DNA of 64,000 nucleotides, taken from the NCBI RefSeq assembly GCF_021228125.1, contig NZ_JAJQQS010000010.1, positions 223,362 to 287,361 on the forward strand, in the 5' to 3' direction. Origin of the DNA: Streptomyces albireticuli. GTDB taxonomy: Bacteria; Actinomycetota; Actinomycetes; Streptomycetales; Streptomycetaceae. The translations under genes were made by a program, and so were the position numbers. This document shows positions 1 through 7,298 of the stretch, piece after piece. Numbering within the stretch: position 1 is the first letter of the stretch; each line of letters starts with the position of its first letter. Below the pieces are notes generated by a model. That model was not told where the DNA came from, made no database searches, and saw only the letters and a program-made list of their open reading frames with translations.

Positions 1-434
1 GTCGACAGCAGGGCCCCGGAGGTGAACCGGGTCAGCACCGCCGCCGTGTACGGCACGCAGTCGGCGGGCGGACGCGCGGGGTCGGCCCAGACCAGCGCCG
101 CGCACTTGGCCGGCTCCAGGTTGCGCGGCTCGCCGTCCCAGCGCTGCGCGGTGAAGACGACCCCGAGGCGGCCGTTCCCCTCGGGGCTGTGGTGGTGGAT
201 GAGGTGGCAGAACTCCAACTCCCCCGGGTCGAGGCACAGTCCGACCTCCTCACGGACCTCGCGCAAGGCGCCGTCGACGACGGTCTCACCCTCTTCGAGG
301 TGCCCGCCCGGCGGGGCGAGCAGGCCGCTCGCGTACACGTCACCGGCGCGGCGGAGCAGCAGCACGCGGCCGTCGTCGCGGTGCAGCAGGACCATCACGT
401 CGATCACGCACCTGTAGCGCGGGGGACGGCTCAT
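1..434 (-). CDS. NUDIX hydrolase, C-terminus cut by window edge
   Basis: Reads leftward from ATG at 434 (protein begins MSRPPRYRCVIDVMVLLHRD) and is still open at base 1, giving 144 codons. The NUDIX box is intact at about residues 45-67: G-x5-E-x7-R-E-V-x-E-E-V-G-L, beginning GHLEEGE and ending REVREEVGL. These residues bind the metal that assists hydrolysis of nucleoside-diphosphate-linked substrates. The family sanitises or recycles nucleotides in the cytoplasm; substrate cannot be predicted from this fragment. A following His-rich stretch (HLIHHHSPEGNGRLG) is usual in actinobacterial members. No partner gene is visible because the rest lies outside the window. Confidence 0.85.
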   Translation of the reverse strand, partial: MSRPPRYRCVIDVMVLLHRDDGRVLLLRRAGDVYASGLLAPPGGHLEEGETVVDGALREVREEVGLCLDPGELEFCHLIHHHSPEGNGRLGVVFTAQRWDGEPRNLEPAKCAALVWADPARPPADCVPYTAAVLTRFTSGALLS

Positions 435-998
435 CCGCGCCTCCCGGTGGCGGCCTCGGCACCGGCGGCGGCGGGCAGCGGCCCGCCCTGTTCGAACGAC
501 GATCGCGTTCTCGTGGTGTTCGCGTGGCGGTCGTGGTGGTGATGCACTGCGCCTCCTCGTTGACCCGGATCGGACGGGCGATCGGAAAAACGACGTCCGA
601 TCGGGGGAGTCACGGCCACCGAAGGGCGTTTTCCCGCACGGGAATTCGATGACGCGTCAAGCGGCCCGCGCTCCCGGGGGCGGGCGCCCGGCGGCGCTTG
701 TGCGATTCACCCGGGCGTGGCCGCTCACTCGATCCGGGTCTTGCGTTGCTCCCGGGAACGACCGGACGGAAGCCGCACGCCTGTGTCCACCGCGCCTCCC
801 CCGGCTCCGCTTTGCCCTCGGAGAGACTCCGCGCGGCGGGGCGCGCTGCCGCGGCCGTACCGCGGACGGCGTACCCGCGGGGTGTCCCGGGGAGCCGCCG
901 CCAACGGCCATTTCCAGGGGTACTGAAGTGCCCTCGTCCGGGGCTAAGGTCCGCTTCTGACGAAGCATCATGGTGCGGCATTCGACGAGAGGCAGGCC
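435..998. other. Intergenic region without a convincing gene
   Basis: This 564-bp gap separates the divergent NUDIX gene and the Tat-exported protein gene, so promoters for both should lie here. Open frames in it lack ribosome sites and family features. The one structured element is the inverted repeat at 568-602, listed separately. Just before the gene at 999 there is a purine-rich GAGAGGCAGG that can serve as its ribosome site. Confidence 0.6.
568..602. promoter_or_regulatory. Inverted repeat GATCGGACG / CGTCCGATC
   Basis: Nine-base perfect arms at 568-576 and 594-602 are separated by 17 bp containing a run of five A. It lies in the divergent gap, about 130 bp upstream of the NUDIX start. 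It could be a repressor operator or a transcript hairpin; no regulator gene adjoins it. Confidence 0.3.
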
Positions 999-1952
999 AT
1001 GAGATCCAGAAGAGAAGTGCTCCGGGCGGCGACGGCCGCGGTGGGCGTCGCGGCCGTCGGAGCGATCGGCGGCGGGACTGCCTTCGCGGCGGGCACGGCG
1101 TCGCCACGGCGGTCGTTCGGCTCCGTCGGTACGCCCCTCAACACCTTCCACGACGCCTCCGGGCGTGTGACCGTGTCCGTCTTCTCCCACCACGGCAACC
1201 CTCCACAGTCGCACTGGATCGACAAGACCACCCTCGTCGGCGACGGCGAGATGATCGCCATCGGCGGCGGCGCCACTGCGACGGACGGCAACCCCGGGGC
1301 GCTGCTGACCGCGTCCTACCCGACCGACGACCTGTCGGGCTGGACCGTCAGCTCCAAGGACCATCTCCAGGCGCACCCGCACGCCCTCACCTCGTACGTC
1401 ATCGGTCTCAAGATCGCCGGTCTGAGCCGGGCCCAGCTCCTGCGGTCCGTCTACGTGTCCCGCGCGGACAGCGGTACCGCCCCGCACCCGGAGGCCGAGG
1501 CGGGAATCCCCTCGTCGAACGACTACGTCCTGGTGGGCGGCGGCTTCCGGGTGGACTGGCACGGCGCGGGGAACCTCGCCACGGCCTCGTTCCCGTCGAC
1601 CGAGTTCTCCTGGAAGGCCCGGTCGAAGGACCACGGGCAGTCCGACCCGGCCAACATCAGGGCGTACGCCATCGCCCTGCGCCGCGATCTCCCGGTCGGG
1701 CGGGTCGTGTCGTCCGTCACCCGCGCCGACTCCGGCCAGACCGCGCACCCGGCCGCCGTCGCCTCGGTGACGCCGGGGTACGCGCTGACGGGCGGCGGTG
1801 GCGAGGCGCACTGGCGTGGCGCCGGCAATCTGCTGTGGCGCCTCGAACCGGCCACCTCGCAGACGCCGAGCTTCGCCGCGGCGTCCAAGGACCATCTCTG
1901 GTCCGACCCGTCCTCGATCACCGCCTACGCCCTGGGCATCCGCGTCGTCTGA
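999..1952 (+). CDS. Tat-exported protein with three internal repeats, unknown function
   Basis: 317 aa. The N-terminus has a twin-arginine signal (SRREVLRAA), a hydrophobic alanine/glycine/valine core and a probable cleavage after AFA near residue 31, so it is probably exported folded. The mature part contains three copies of a module of roughly 55-60 residues (about 75-143, 176-233 and 264-317). Each runs from an L-V/T-G-x-G strand to a conserved SKDH motif and ends in a YxIxL/YALGI strand. Two of the modules carry an HGAGN/RGAGN motif. I do not recognise the family. The repeat pattern suggests a small beta-rich propeller or lectin-like fold, which is inference only. It stands alone, convergent with the next gene. 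Confidence 0.7.
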   Translation: MRSRREVLRAATAAVGVAAVGAIGGGTAFAAGTASPRRSFGSVGTPLNTFHDASGRVTVSVFSHHGNPPQSHWIDKTTLVGDGEMIAIGGGATATDGNPGALLTASYPTDDLSGWTVSSKDHLQAHPHALTSYVIGLKIAGLSRAQLLRSVYVSRADSGTAPHPEAEAGIPSSNDYVLVGGGFRVDWHGAGNLATASFPSTEFSWKARSKDHGQSDPANIRAYAIALRRDLPVGRVVSSVTRADSGQTAHPAAVASVTPGYALTGGGGEAHWRGAGNLLWRLEPATSQTPSFAAASKDHLWSDPSSITAYALGIRVV

Positions 1953-1980
1953 CCTTGGCGCGCGCCCGGCGGGAGCCGTC

Positions 1981-3519
1981 TCATCCGGCGGCCCCGAAGA
2001 GCTGGGTCCAGTACGTGCCGGCGGAGCCCCCGGTGGCGTAGCCGACGCCGAGGTGGGTGAAGTCCGGTTTGAGGATGTTGGCACGGTGTCCGGGGCTGTC
2101 CATCCAGCCCCGGACGACCTCGGCGGGCGTGCGCTGGCCGCAGGCGATGTTCTCGCCGATGCCCCGGTGCGCGGCCCCGGCCGCCGCGGCCCTGTCCCAG
2201 GGCTCGCCCCCTTCCGGGGTGGTGTGGGAGTAGAAGCCCCGGCCCGCCATGTCGGCGCTGTGGGCCTGGGCCGCCGTGCCCAGCCGCGCGTCGGCGGCGA
2301 GCGGGCGCAGGCCGGCCGCCCGCCGCTCGGCGTTGGTGAGCGCGAGCACGTCGGCCACCGCCCGCTCCAGGCCGGCCCGGGTGAACGGCTCCGCCCACAC
2401 CACCGTCCAGAACGCGTCCCCCGACCCCGCGTGGACGGCGTGGCCGACGCCGAGGTGGACGAACACCGGGTCGCCCACGGGGGTGCGGAGCTCCGTGCCG
2501 CGCAGGCAGTAGTCCATGAACTCGGCAGGGGTGCGGGGGCCGGACACCAGGTGCTCGGCGAGCGTGAGATAGGCGTAGCCGCCCGCCGTGATCCGCTGGA
2601 ACAGCGAGGTCCCGGCCGTGCTCTCCCTCCCCAGGCGGCCGTGCGCGGCCATGTCCGCGGCATGGGCGCGGGCGGCGGCCGACAGCCTCGGGTCGGCCGT
2701 GACGGGCCGGGCGCCGGTGCGGGACCGCTCCGCGTTGACCAGCGCGAGGAGACCGTCCGCTTCGGCGGAGCCGGGGCGGTGGGACGCGGGCGTGGCGGAC
2801 GTGTGCGTGCCGGACGCGGGCGTGGCGGACGCGGGCGTGGCGGACGCGGGCGTGCCGGACGCGGGCGTGGCGGACGCGGGCGTGGCGGACGCGGGCGTGG
2901 CGGACGCGGGCGTGGCGGACGTGTGCGTGCCGGACGCGGGCGTACGGGGCGCGGGCACACGGGGCGTGCGTCCGTGGGGCACGGATCCGCCGGGCCCGGG
3001 GCCGCCCGGCGCGCCGGCGGCGGGCGGGGCGGCCCCGTCCTCCTCCACGACCTCGATGCCGAAATCGCGGGCCACTCCGGCCAGGCCGTCCGCGTACCCC
3101 TGCCCGAGGGCCCGGAGCTTCCACCCGGTCCCCCGGCGGTACAGCTCGGCGAGCAGCAGGGCGGTCTCCCGCGTCGGGCGCGGCGGCGTGAACCGGGCCA
3201 GCGTGCCGCCTCCGGGCCCGGTGACCGTCATCACGGGGACGGGCAGGGCCGCGAGGGGTGTGCCGGGTTCGGCTGGGCTGACGACCACCGTCACCTTGGC
3301 GGCGCCCCGGCGCAGCCGCGCCGGCTCCACGGTGAGGGTGTCCGCGCGCAGCCGGGCACCGGGGGCGGCCGGCTGGTTGAAGAAGACGAAGTCGCCGTCC
3401 CCGGCGGTCCGGCCGTCCTCACCGGTGACGATCACCGACAGATCGAACGGGCCGGGCACCCGTATGGAGAGCGCGCCGTCCGGCATCGCCCGGTTCCCGC
3501 CGGCCACCAGATCGCTCAT
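1981..3519 (-). CDS. TerD-domain protein fused to two CAP/SCP domains
   Basis: 512 aa from ATG at 3519 (MSDLVAGGNR); an ATG at 3588 in the same frame would add a non-TerD extension, so the shorter start is chosen. Residues 1-165 match TerD/tellurium-resistance proteins (DFVFFNQP; ELYRRGTGWK; GQGY). Residues about 170-265 are a Thr-Pro-Ala-Ser repeat linker encoded by a 15-bp DNA repeat. Two CAP (SCP/PR-1, DUF-type cysteine-rich secretory family) domains follow at about 270-385 and 395-512. The second keeps the usual motifs (YSHTTP, GENIACG, GHRANIL). The first lacks the GHRxNI signature and looks degenerate. CAP proteins are normally secreted, yet there is no signal peptide, and TerD is normally cytoplasmic. 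The role is unknown; stress-response linkage is family knowledge for TerD only. Confidence 0.85.
   Translation of the reverse strand: MSDLVAGGNRAMPDGALSIRVPGPFDLSVIVTGEDGRTAGDGDFVFFNQPAAPGARLRADTLTVEPARLRRGAAKVTVVVSPAEPGTPLAALPVPVMTVTGPGGGTLARFTPPRPTRETALLLAELYRRGTGWKLRALGQGYADGLAGVARDFGIEVVEEDGAAPPAAGAPGGPGPGGSVPHGRTPRVPAPRTPASGTHTSATPASATPASATPASATPASGTPASATPASATPASGTHTSATPASHRPGSAEADGLLALVNAERSRTGARPVTADPRLSAAARAHAADMAAHGRLGRESTAGTSLFQRITAGGYAYLTLAEHLVSGPRTPAEFMDYCLRGTELRTPVGDPVFVHLGVGHAVHAGSGDAFWTVVWAEPFTRAGLERAVADVLALTNAERRAAGLRPLAADARLGTAAQAHSADMAGRGFYSHTTPEGGEPWDRAAAAGAAHRGIGENIACGQRTPAEVVRGWMDSPGHRANILKPDFTHLGVGYATGGSAGTYWTQLFGAAG
2782..2943. repeat. 15-bp tandem repeat encoding a TPASA linker
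   Basis: Copies of GCGGGCGTGGCGGAC, some varied to CCGGAC or GTGTGCGTG, run in tandem inside the TerD-CAP gene. On the minus strand they encode TPASA/TPASG/TSATP units joining the TerD and CAP parts. Copy number is likely to vary between strains. Confidence 0.9.
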
Positions 3520-3697
3520 CGCCGCACCACCCACCACCGCTCGCCCGTACTTCCCGGGAGAACGCGCGGCGGTGCCGGACGGTTCCACGAGCCGGAGGGC
3601 GCGGGGGTCCTGGGGGGGCTTTGTAGGAATCGAACAGACGTGGCAGGGTCAGCGCTGGCGTCGGTGCCCCCTGTGGTGGCGCCCGGAAAAAGCGAGG

Positions 3698-4960
3698 ATG
3701 AGGCCCGTGCATGATCTCCTGAACCCCGCCGACCCCGCCTTCGCTCGCGACCCGTACCCCTACTACGCGCGGCTGCGCGCCGAGGGGCGCCCCGCGGCAC
3801 GGGTCGCGCTGGCCAACGGCACCCACGCCTGGCTGGTCACCGGCTACCGGCAGGCCAGGGAGGTCCTGGCGGACGCGCGGTTCTCGAACGTGCCGCCGAG
3901 CGGCGCCGGCCGGCCGCGGCCCGACTCCCCGGCGCAGCGGGCCCGCGCGTGCCTGGCCCGGCACATGCTCAACTCCGACTCCCCCGACCACACCCGGCTG
4001 CGGCGGCTCACCACGGCGGCGTTCACCCCGCGCCGGGTCGACGCCCTGCGCCCCCGGATCGAGGAACTGACCGACAAGCTGGTCGCGGAGGTCGCCGGTC
4101 GGGTGGCGGCGGACGGCACCGCCGACCTCGTGGACGCCTTCGCGTTCCCGCTGCCGGTGCTCGTCATCGGTGAGGTCCTGGGCGTGCCGGAGGCCGACCG
4201 CGCGGACCTGCGGGCCTGGACCTACCGCGTGGGGTCGCCCGCCGACGCCCTGGCGGAGGGCGAGGCCGACGAGGCGTGGGTGCGCCTGCACGCCTACTTC
4301 ACCGAACTGATCGCGCGGAAGCGGCGGGAGCCGGGCGAGGACCTCTTCAGCGCCCTGGTCCGGGACACGGACGAGGGCGGGCTGGACGACGGTGAGCTGC
4401 TCGCCATGGCGTTCCTGCTGCTGTTCGCCGGTTACGAGACGACGATGAACCTGCTCGCCTCGGCGTCGCTGCTGCTGCTCACCCACCCCCACGAGCTGGC
4501 GGCCGCGCGGGACGGCGGTCCGGAGCGGTGGGCCGCCGTGGTGGAGGAGGCGCTGCGGCACGCGAGCCCGCTGGAGGGTACGACGTGGCGGCGCGCGGCG
4601 GTGGAGGTGGACCTCGGCCAGGGCACGGTCGTACCGGCGGGGGCGTCGGTGCTGGTGGTCCTGGCGTCGGCTAACCGCGATCCGGACCGCTTCCCCTCGC
4701 CGGACGCGTTCCTTCCCGACCGGTACCTGACGGACCCGGGAGGCGGCGAGGGCGAGCGGGCCGCGGCGCACCTGGCGTTCGGGCACGGGCCGCACTTCTG
4801 CCTGGGGTCGCGGCTGGCCCGGCTGGAGGGGGCGGTGGCGCTGCCCCGGCTGTTCGAGGCGTTGCCGGGGCTGGAACTGGCGGCGGAGGCTTCGGGGTTG
4901 CCGTACCGGCCGGGGTTGCTGGTGCGGGGGCCTCGGCGGGTTCCGGTGCGGGTGCCGTAG
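3698..4960 (+). CDS. Cytochrome P450 monooxygenase
   Basis: 420 aa, full length for a soluble actinobacterial class I P450. The I-helix oxygen-activation motif is FAGYETT. The K-helix ExxR is in EEALRHASP. The heme-binding loop is FGHGPHFCLGSR with the cysteine ligand. The ATG at 3698 gives the standard MRPVHDLLNPADPAF beginning; a longer upstream frame has no P450 similarity. It converges on the 3' end of the PKS-NRPS operon, with three hairpins between. Its position at the cluster edge makes it a plausible tailoring hydroxylase for the product, but it is not co-transcribed and no ferredoxin gene adjoins it, so membership is inferred only. Confidence 0.93.
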   Translation: MRPVHDLLNPADPAFARDPYPYYARLRAEGRPAARVALANGTHAWLVTGYRQAREVLADARFSNVPPSGAGRPRPDSPAQRARACLARHMLNSDSPDHTRLRRLTTAAFTPRRVDALRPRIEELTDKLVAEVAGRVAADGTADLVDAFAFPLPVLVIGEVLGVPEADRADLRAWTYRVGSPADALAEGEADEAWVRLHAYFTELIARKRREPGEDLFSALVRDTDEGGLDDGELLAMAFLLLFAGYETTMNLLASASLLLLTHPHELAAARDGGPERWAAVVEEALRHASPLEGTTWRRAAVEVDLGQGTVVPAGASVLVVLASANRDPDRFPSPDAFLPDRYLTDPGGGEGERAAAHLAFGHGPHFCLGSRLARLEGAVALPRLFEALPGLELAAEASGLPYRPGLLVRGPRRVPVRVP

Positions 4961-4961
4961 C

Positions 4962-4985
4962 GGGTGGGGGCCTTCTCCCCCACCC
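4962..4985. terminator. Hairpin terminator after the P450 gene
   Basis: Perfect 9-bp stem GGGTGGGGG / CCCCCACCC with a 6-nt loop directly after the P450 stop codon. There is no T-run, as is common in Streptomyces. It could also act on the opposing operon. Confidence 0.6.
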
Positions 4986-5000
4986 CGCCCCTTCCCGGAA

Positions 5001-5019
5001 CCGGGGGCGACGCCCCCGG
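5001..5019. terminator. Second hairpin between convergent genes
   Basis: CCGGGGG / CCCCCGG stem with the 5-nt loop CGACG. The same type of hairpin, with a different loop, recurs at 52784-52802. Confidence 0.5.
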
Positions 5020-5049
5020 CCCACCGTTCCGCGCGGTGGCCTCAAGCGC

Positions 5050-5071
5050 CGGCCGGGCTGAAGCCCGGCCG
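5050..5071. terminator. Hairpin abutting the sbnB stop
   Basis: Near-palindrome CGGCCGGGCT / AGCCCGGCCG with only two bases between, immediately next to the sbnB TAA at 5074-5072. It probably ends the long minus-strand operon. Confidence 0.6.
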
Positions 5072-6058
5072 TTACGCCTCCGGCAGGAAGTCCGTCAAGC
5101 GGACCCCCGTGCCCTCCTTCTCCGCCGCTTCGCGGACCAGGTTCGCCAGGGCCAGGTCCAGGATGCCCAGGCCGAAGGGCGAGAAGACCGTGACCTCGCG
5201 CGGGTCGCGGGGGTGCGGGCGGCCCGTGGCGAGGGTGTCGCCGAGGGCCGCCGTGATGAAGTCGCGGTTCCCGGCGCGCTGTTCCGCGAGGTGCAGGGAG
5301 GTCGAGGCGCGGCACACGTGGTCCGCGTCGTCCACGACGTTCACGCTGCCGAGGATCGCCTCGGGGGTGAGATCGCGCAGGGAGAGGTGCAGGACCAGCG
5401 TGCCGGGCCGGCAGTGGCCGAGGCCCGTGTGCGGGGTGGAGGCGGTCGTGGCGACGGAGACGAGGCGGTGCGCGCCCAGGGCGTCGTCGGCCGATTCGGC
5501 GAACTCGACGGCCAGCCCGGTCGCGTGGGCCGCGGCGAATGCCTCGGCCCGCGCGCGGTCGAGGTCGAAGAGGCGGACGGTGCGCAGCTCCGGCGCCACG
5601 ACCTTCAGGAAGCGCAGGACCTCGGCGTTGATGACTCCGCAGCCGATGAGGGAGACGCCGGTGTCGGGGGCCTCGCCCGGCATCGTCCGGGCGGCCAGGG
5701 CGGCGCTCGCCGCGGTGCGGCGGGCGGAGATGGTGGAGCCCTCGATCAGCGCCTCGGGCTGCCCGGTGCGCAGGGAGTTGAGGATGATCGCGGCGGAGGC
5801 GCGCTGGAGTCCGGACGCCACGTTGCCGGGGAAGGAGGAGATCCACTTCATCCCGGCGACCTGGGTGCCACCGCCCAGGTAGGCGGGGAGGCCGATGATC
5901 CGGTTGGTGTCGTCGGCGGGGAAGCGGAGGAAGACGGAGTGGGGTACGGCGGTGTCGCCGACGGCGTGGGCGACGTAGGCGTCGCGGACGGCGTCGAGCA
6001 CCTCGTGCTCCTTGCCGTCCAGCGTGCCGCGGACGGTGTGGTTGCCTATGACGAGCAT
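5072..6058 (-). CDS. sbnB: SbnB-like 2,3-diaminopropionate biosynthesis dehydrogenase
   Basis: 328 aa, ornithine cyclodeaminase/mu-crystallin family. In staphyloferrin B biosynthesis SbnB oxidatively cleaves N-(1-amino-1-carboxyl-2-ethyl)-glutamate, the SbnA product, to 2,3-diaminopropionate plus 2-oxoglutarate using NAD. The Rossmann dinucleotide loop is VSLIGCGVINAEVLRF, and the substrate-side stretch is KWISSFPGN with TISARRTAA. The start is ATG at 6058, which overlaps the end of sbnA by 13 bp and implies translational coupling. Pairing with sbnA is what distinguishes it from a simple ornithine cyclodeaminase. Dap is inferred to be the amino acid used by one module of the upstream NRPS. 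Confidence 0.9.
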   Translation of the reverse strand: MLVIGNHTVRGTLDGKEHEVLDAVRDAYVAHAVGDTAVPHSVFLRFPADDTNRIIGLPAYLGGGTQVAGMKWISSFPGNVASGLQRASAAIILNSLRTGQPEALIEGSTISARRTAASAALAARTMPGEAPDTGVSLIGCGVINAEVLRFLKVVAPELRTVRLFDLDRARAEAFAAAHATGLAVEFAESADDALGAHRLVSVATTASTPHTGLGHCRPGTLVLHLSLRDLTPEAILGSVNVVDDADHVCRASTSLHLAEQRAGNRDFITAALGDTLATGRPHPRDPREVTVFSPFGLGILDLALANLVREAAEKEGTGVRLTDFLPEA

Positions 6059-7092
6059 GAGATCTTCTCCATCGCGGAAGGTGCCGGGAGTGCCGGAAGG
6101 TCTGCCGGAAGGCCCTGCGGCCGGGGGACCCGGCCGAAGTTCTCGGAGACCCAGGCGTCGTTGTAGATGGTGCTGAGGTAGCGCTCGCCTCGGTCGGGCA
6201 GGACGATCGCGCAGGTCGAGCCGTCCGGGATGACGTGGCGCAGGCTGTCGAGGGCGCTGACGACCGCGCCGGACGAGCCGCCGGCGAGGATCGCCTCCGT
6301 CGCCGCCAGCCGGCGGCATCCGATGACGCAGTCCAGGTCGCCGACGTGGACGACCGTGTCGGCCAGGTCCGGTGTGTGCAGCGGGGGCCGGGTCGCGGCC
6401 CCGTGCCCGGGGAGGAGGCGCGGGACCGCGGGCGGTTCGGGGTCGAAGATGGCGCTGCCCAGCGCGTCCACGGCCACGATCTTCACGGGGAGGCGGTGCG
6501 CGCGGATGTAGTCCGCGCAGCCGCGGAGGGTGCCGCAGGAGCTCGCCGAGCAGATCAGGTAGTCCAGGCCACCGGGCAGCGCCTCGTCGATCTCCCGCAT
6601 CGTGGTGCGGTGCGCGAGGGCGTTGAGGGGGTTTCCGTACTGGTTGGGCCAGTAGGCGCCGGGGACGGTCAGGGTCAGCTCGCGTACGCGGCGCACGCGG
6701 GCGGGCAGGTAGTCGCCGGTCTCCCGGTCGGGCTCGGTCACCATCTCCACCTCGGCGCCGAGGGCGCGCATGATGTCGATGTTCTGCTTGTTCGCCCTGG
6801 GGTCGACGACGCAGATGAAGCGCAGCCCGTAGTACCGGCAGACCTGGGCGAGGCCGATGCCGAGGTTGCCGGAGCTGGACTCGACGACCACCGACTCGCC
6901 GGGTACGAGCTCGCCGCGGCGGATGCGGTCGCCCAGCATGTTCAGGGCGGGCCGGTCCTTGATGCTGCCGGCCGGGTTGAACCCCTCCAGCTTCGCGAAG
7001 ACGCGGACGGGGCTGTCCGGGAAGAGTCTGACGAGTTCGACGAGGGGGGTCGCGCCCACGGTCGACAGGATGCCGGGCTCCCCGGTCAGCAC
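6046..7092 (-). CDS. sbnA: SbnA-like 2,3-diaminopropionate biosynthesis PLP enzyme
   Basis: 348 aa, cysteine synthase-like fold type II PLP enzyme. SbnA joins O-phosphoserine and glutamate to give the SbnB substrate. The PLP lysine is in NPAGSIKDRPA near residue 44. The substrate/phosphate-binding loop is ESSSGNLGIG. A GGSSGAV loop lies near the C-terminus. The conserved ASSCGTLRG stretch is also present. It overlaps the MbtH gene by 7 bp and sbnB by 13 bp, so the three are translated as a block. Homologous pairs supply Dap in viomycin-type and zwittermicin-type peptide pathways. Confidence 0.9.
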   Translation of the reverse strand: MLTGEPGILSTVGATPLVELVRLFPDSPVRVFAKLEGFNPAGSIKDRPALNMLGDRIRRGELVPGESVVVESSSGNLGIGLAQVCRYYGLRFICVVDPRANKQNIDIMRALGAEVEMVTEPDRETGDYLPARVRRVRELTLTVPGAYWPNQYGNPLNALAHRTTMREIDEALPGGLDYLICSASSCGTLRGCADYIRAHRLPVKIVAVDALGSAIFDPEPPAVPRLLPGHGAATRPPLHTPDLADTVVHVGDLDCVIGCRRLAATEAILAGGSSGAVVSALDSLRHVIPDGSTCAIVLPDRGERYLSTIYNDAWVSENFGRVPRPQGLPADLPALPAPSAMEKISCSS

Positions 7093-7298
7093 TGCGCGTC
7101 CGTCGGCTCGGCCAGGCTCTTGGGCCGCATGTCGGTCCAGTTCGCCTCGATGTGGTCCACGCAGGCCGCGTGGGTGTCCTCGCCGAACGCGACCGTCCAG
7201 CCGGCCGGGACCTCGGCGAAGGCGGGCCAGAGCGAGTGCTGGCCCTCCGCGTTGGTCAGGACGAGGAACGTCGCGTCGGCGTCGTCGAACGGGTTCAC
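7086..7298 (-). CDS. MbtH-like protein
   Basis: 70 aa from GTG at 7298, using the GTGA overlap with the NRPS stop. The family signature is complete: NAEGQHSLWP, a P-A-G-W turn, then a cysteine/histidine segment and NWTDMRPKSL. MbtH proteins bind the N-terminal subdomain of adenylation domains and are often needed for their solubility and activity. Placement directly after the NRPS gene points to the two A domains there as partners. Confidence 0.96.
   Translation of the reverse strand: MNPFDDADATFLVLTNAEGQHSLWPAFAEVPAGWTVAFGEDTHAACVDHIEANWTDMRPKSLAEPTDAQC

Noticed and set aside
5072..7092. SbnA/SbnB as part of a siderophore pathway
   Set aside because: No NIS synthetase (IucA/IucC-type) gene is present; the pair overlaps the MbtH and NRPS genes instead.
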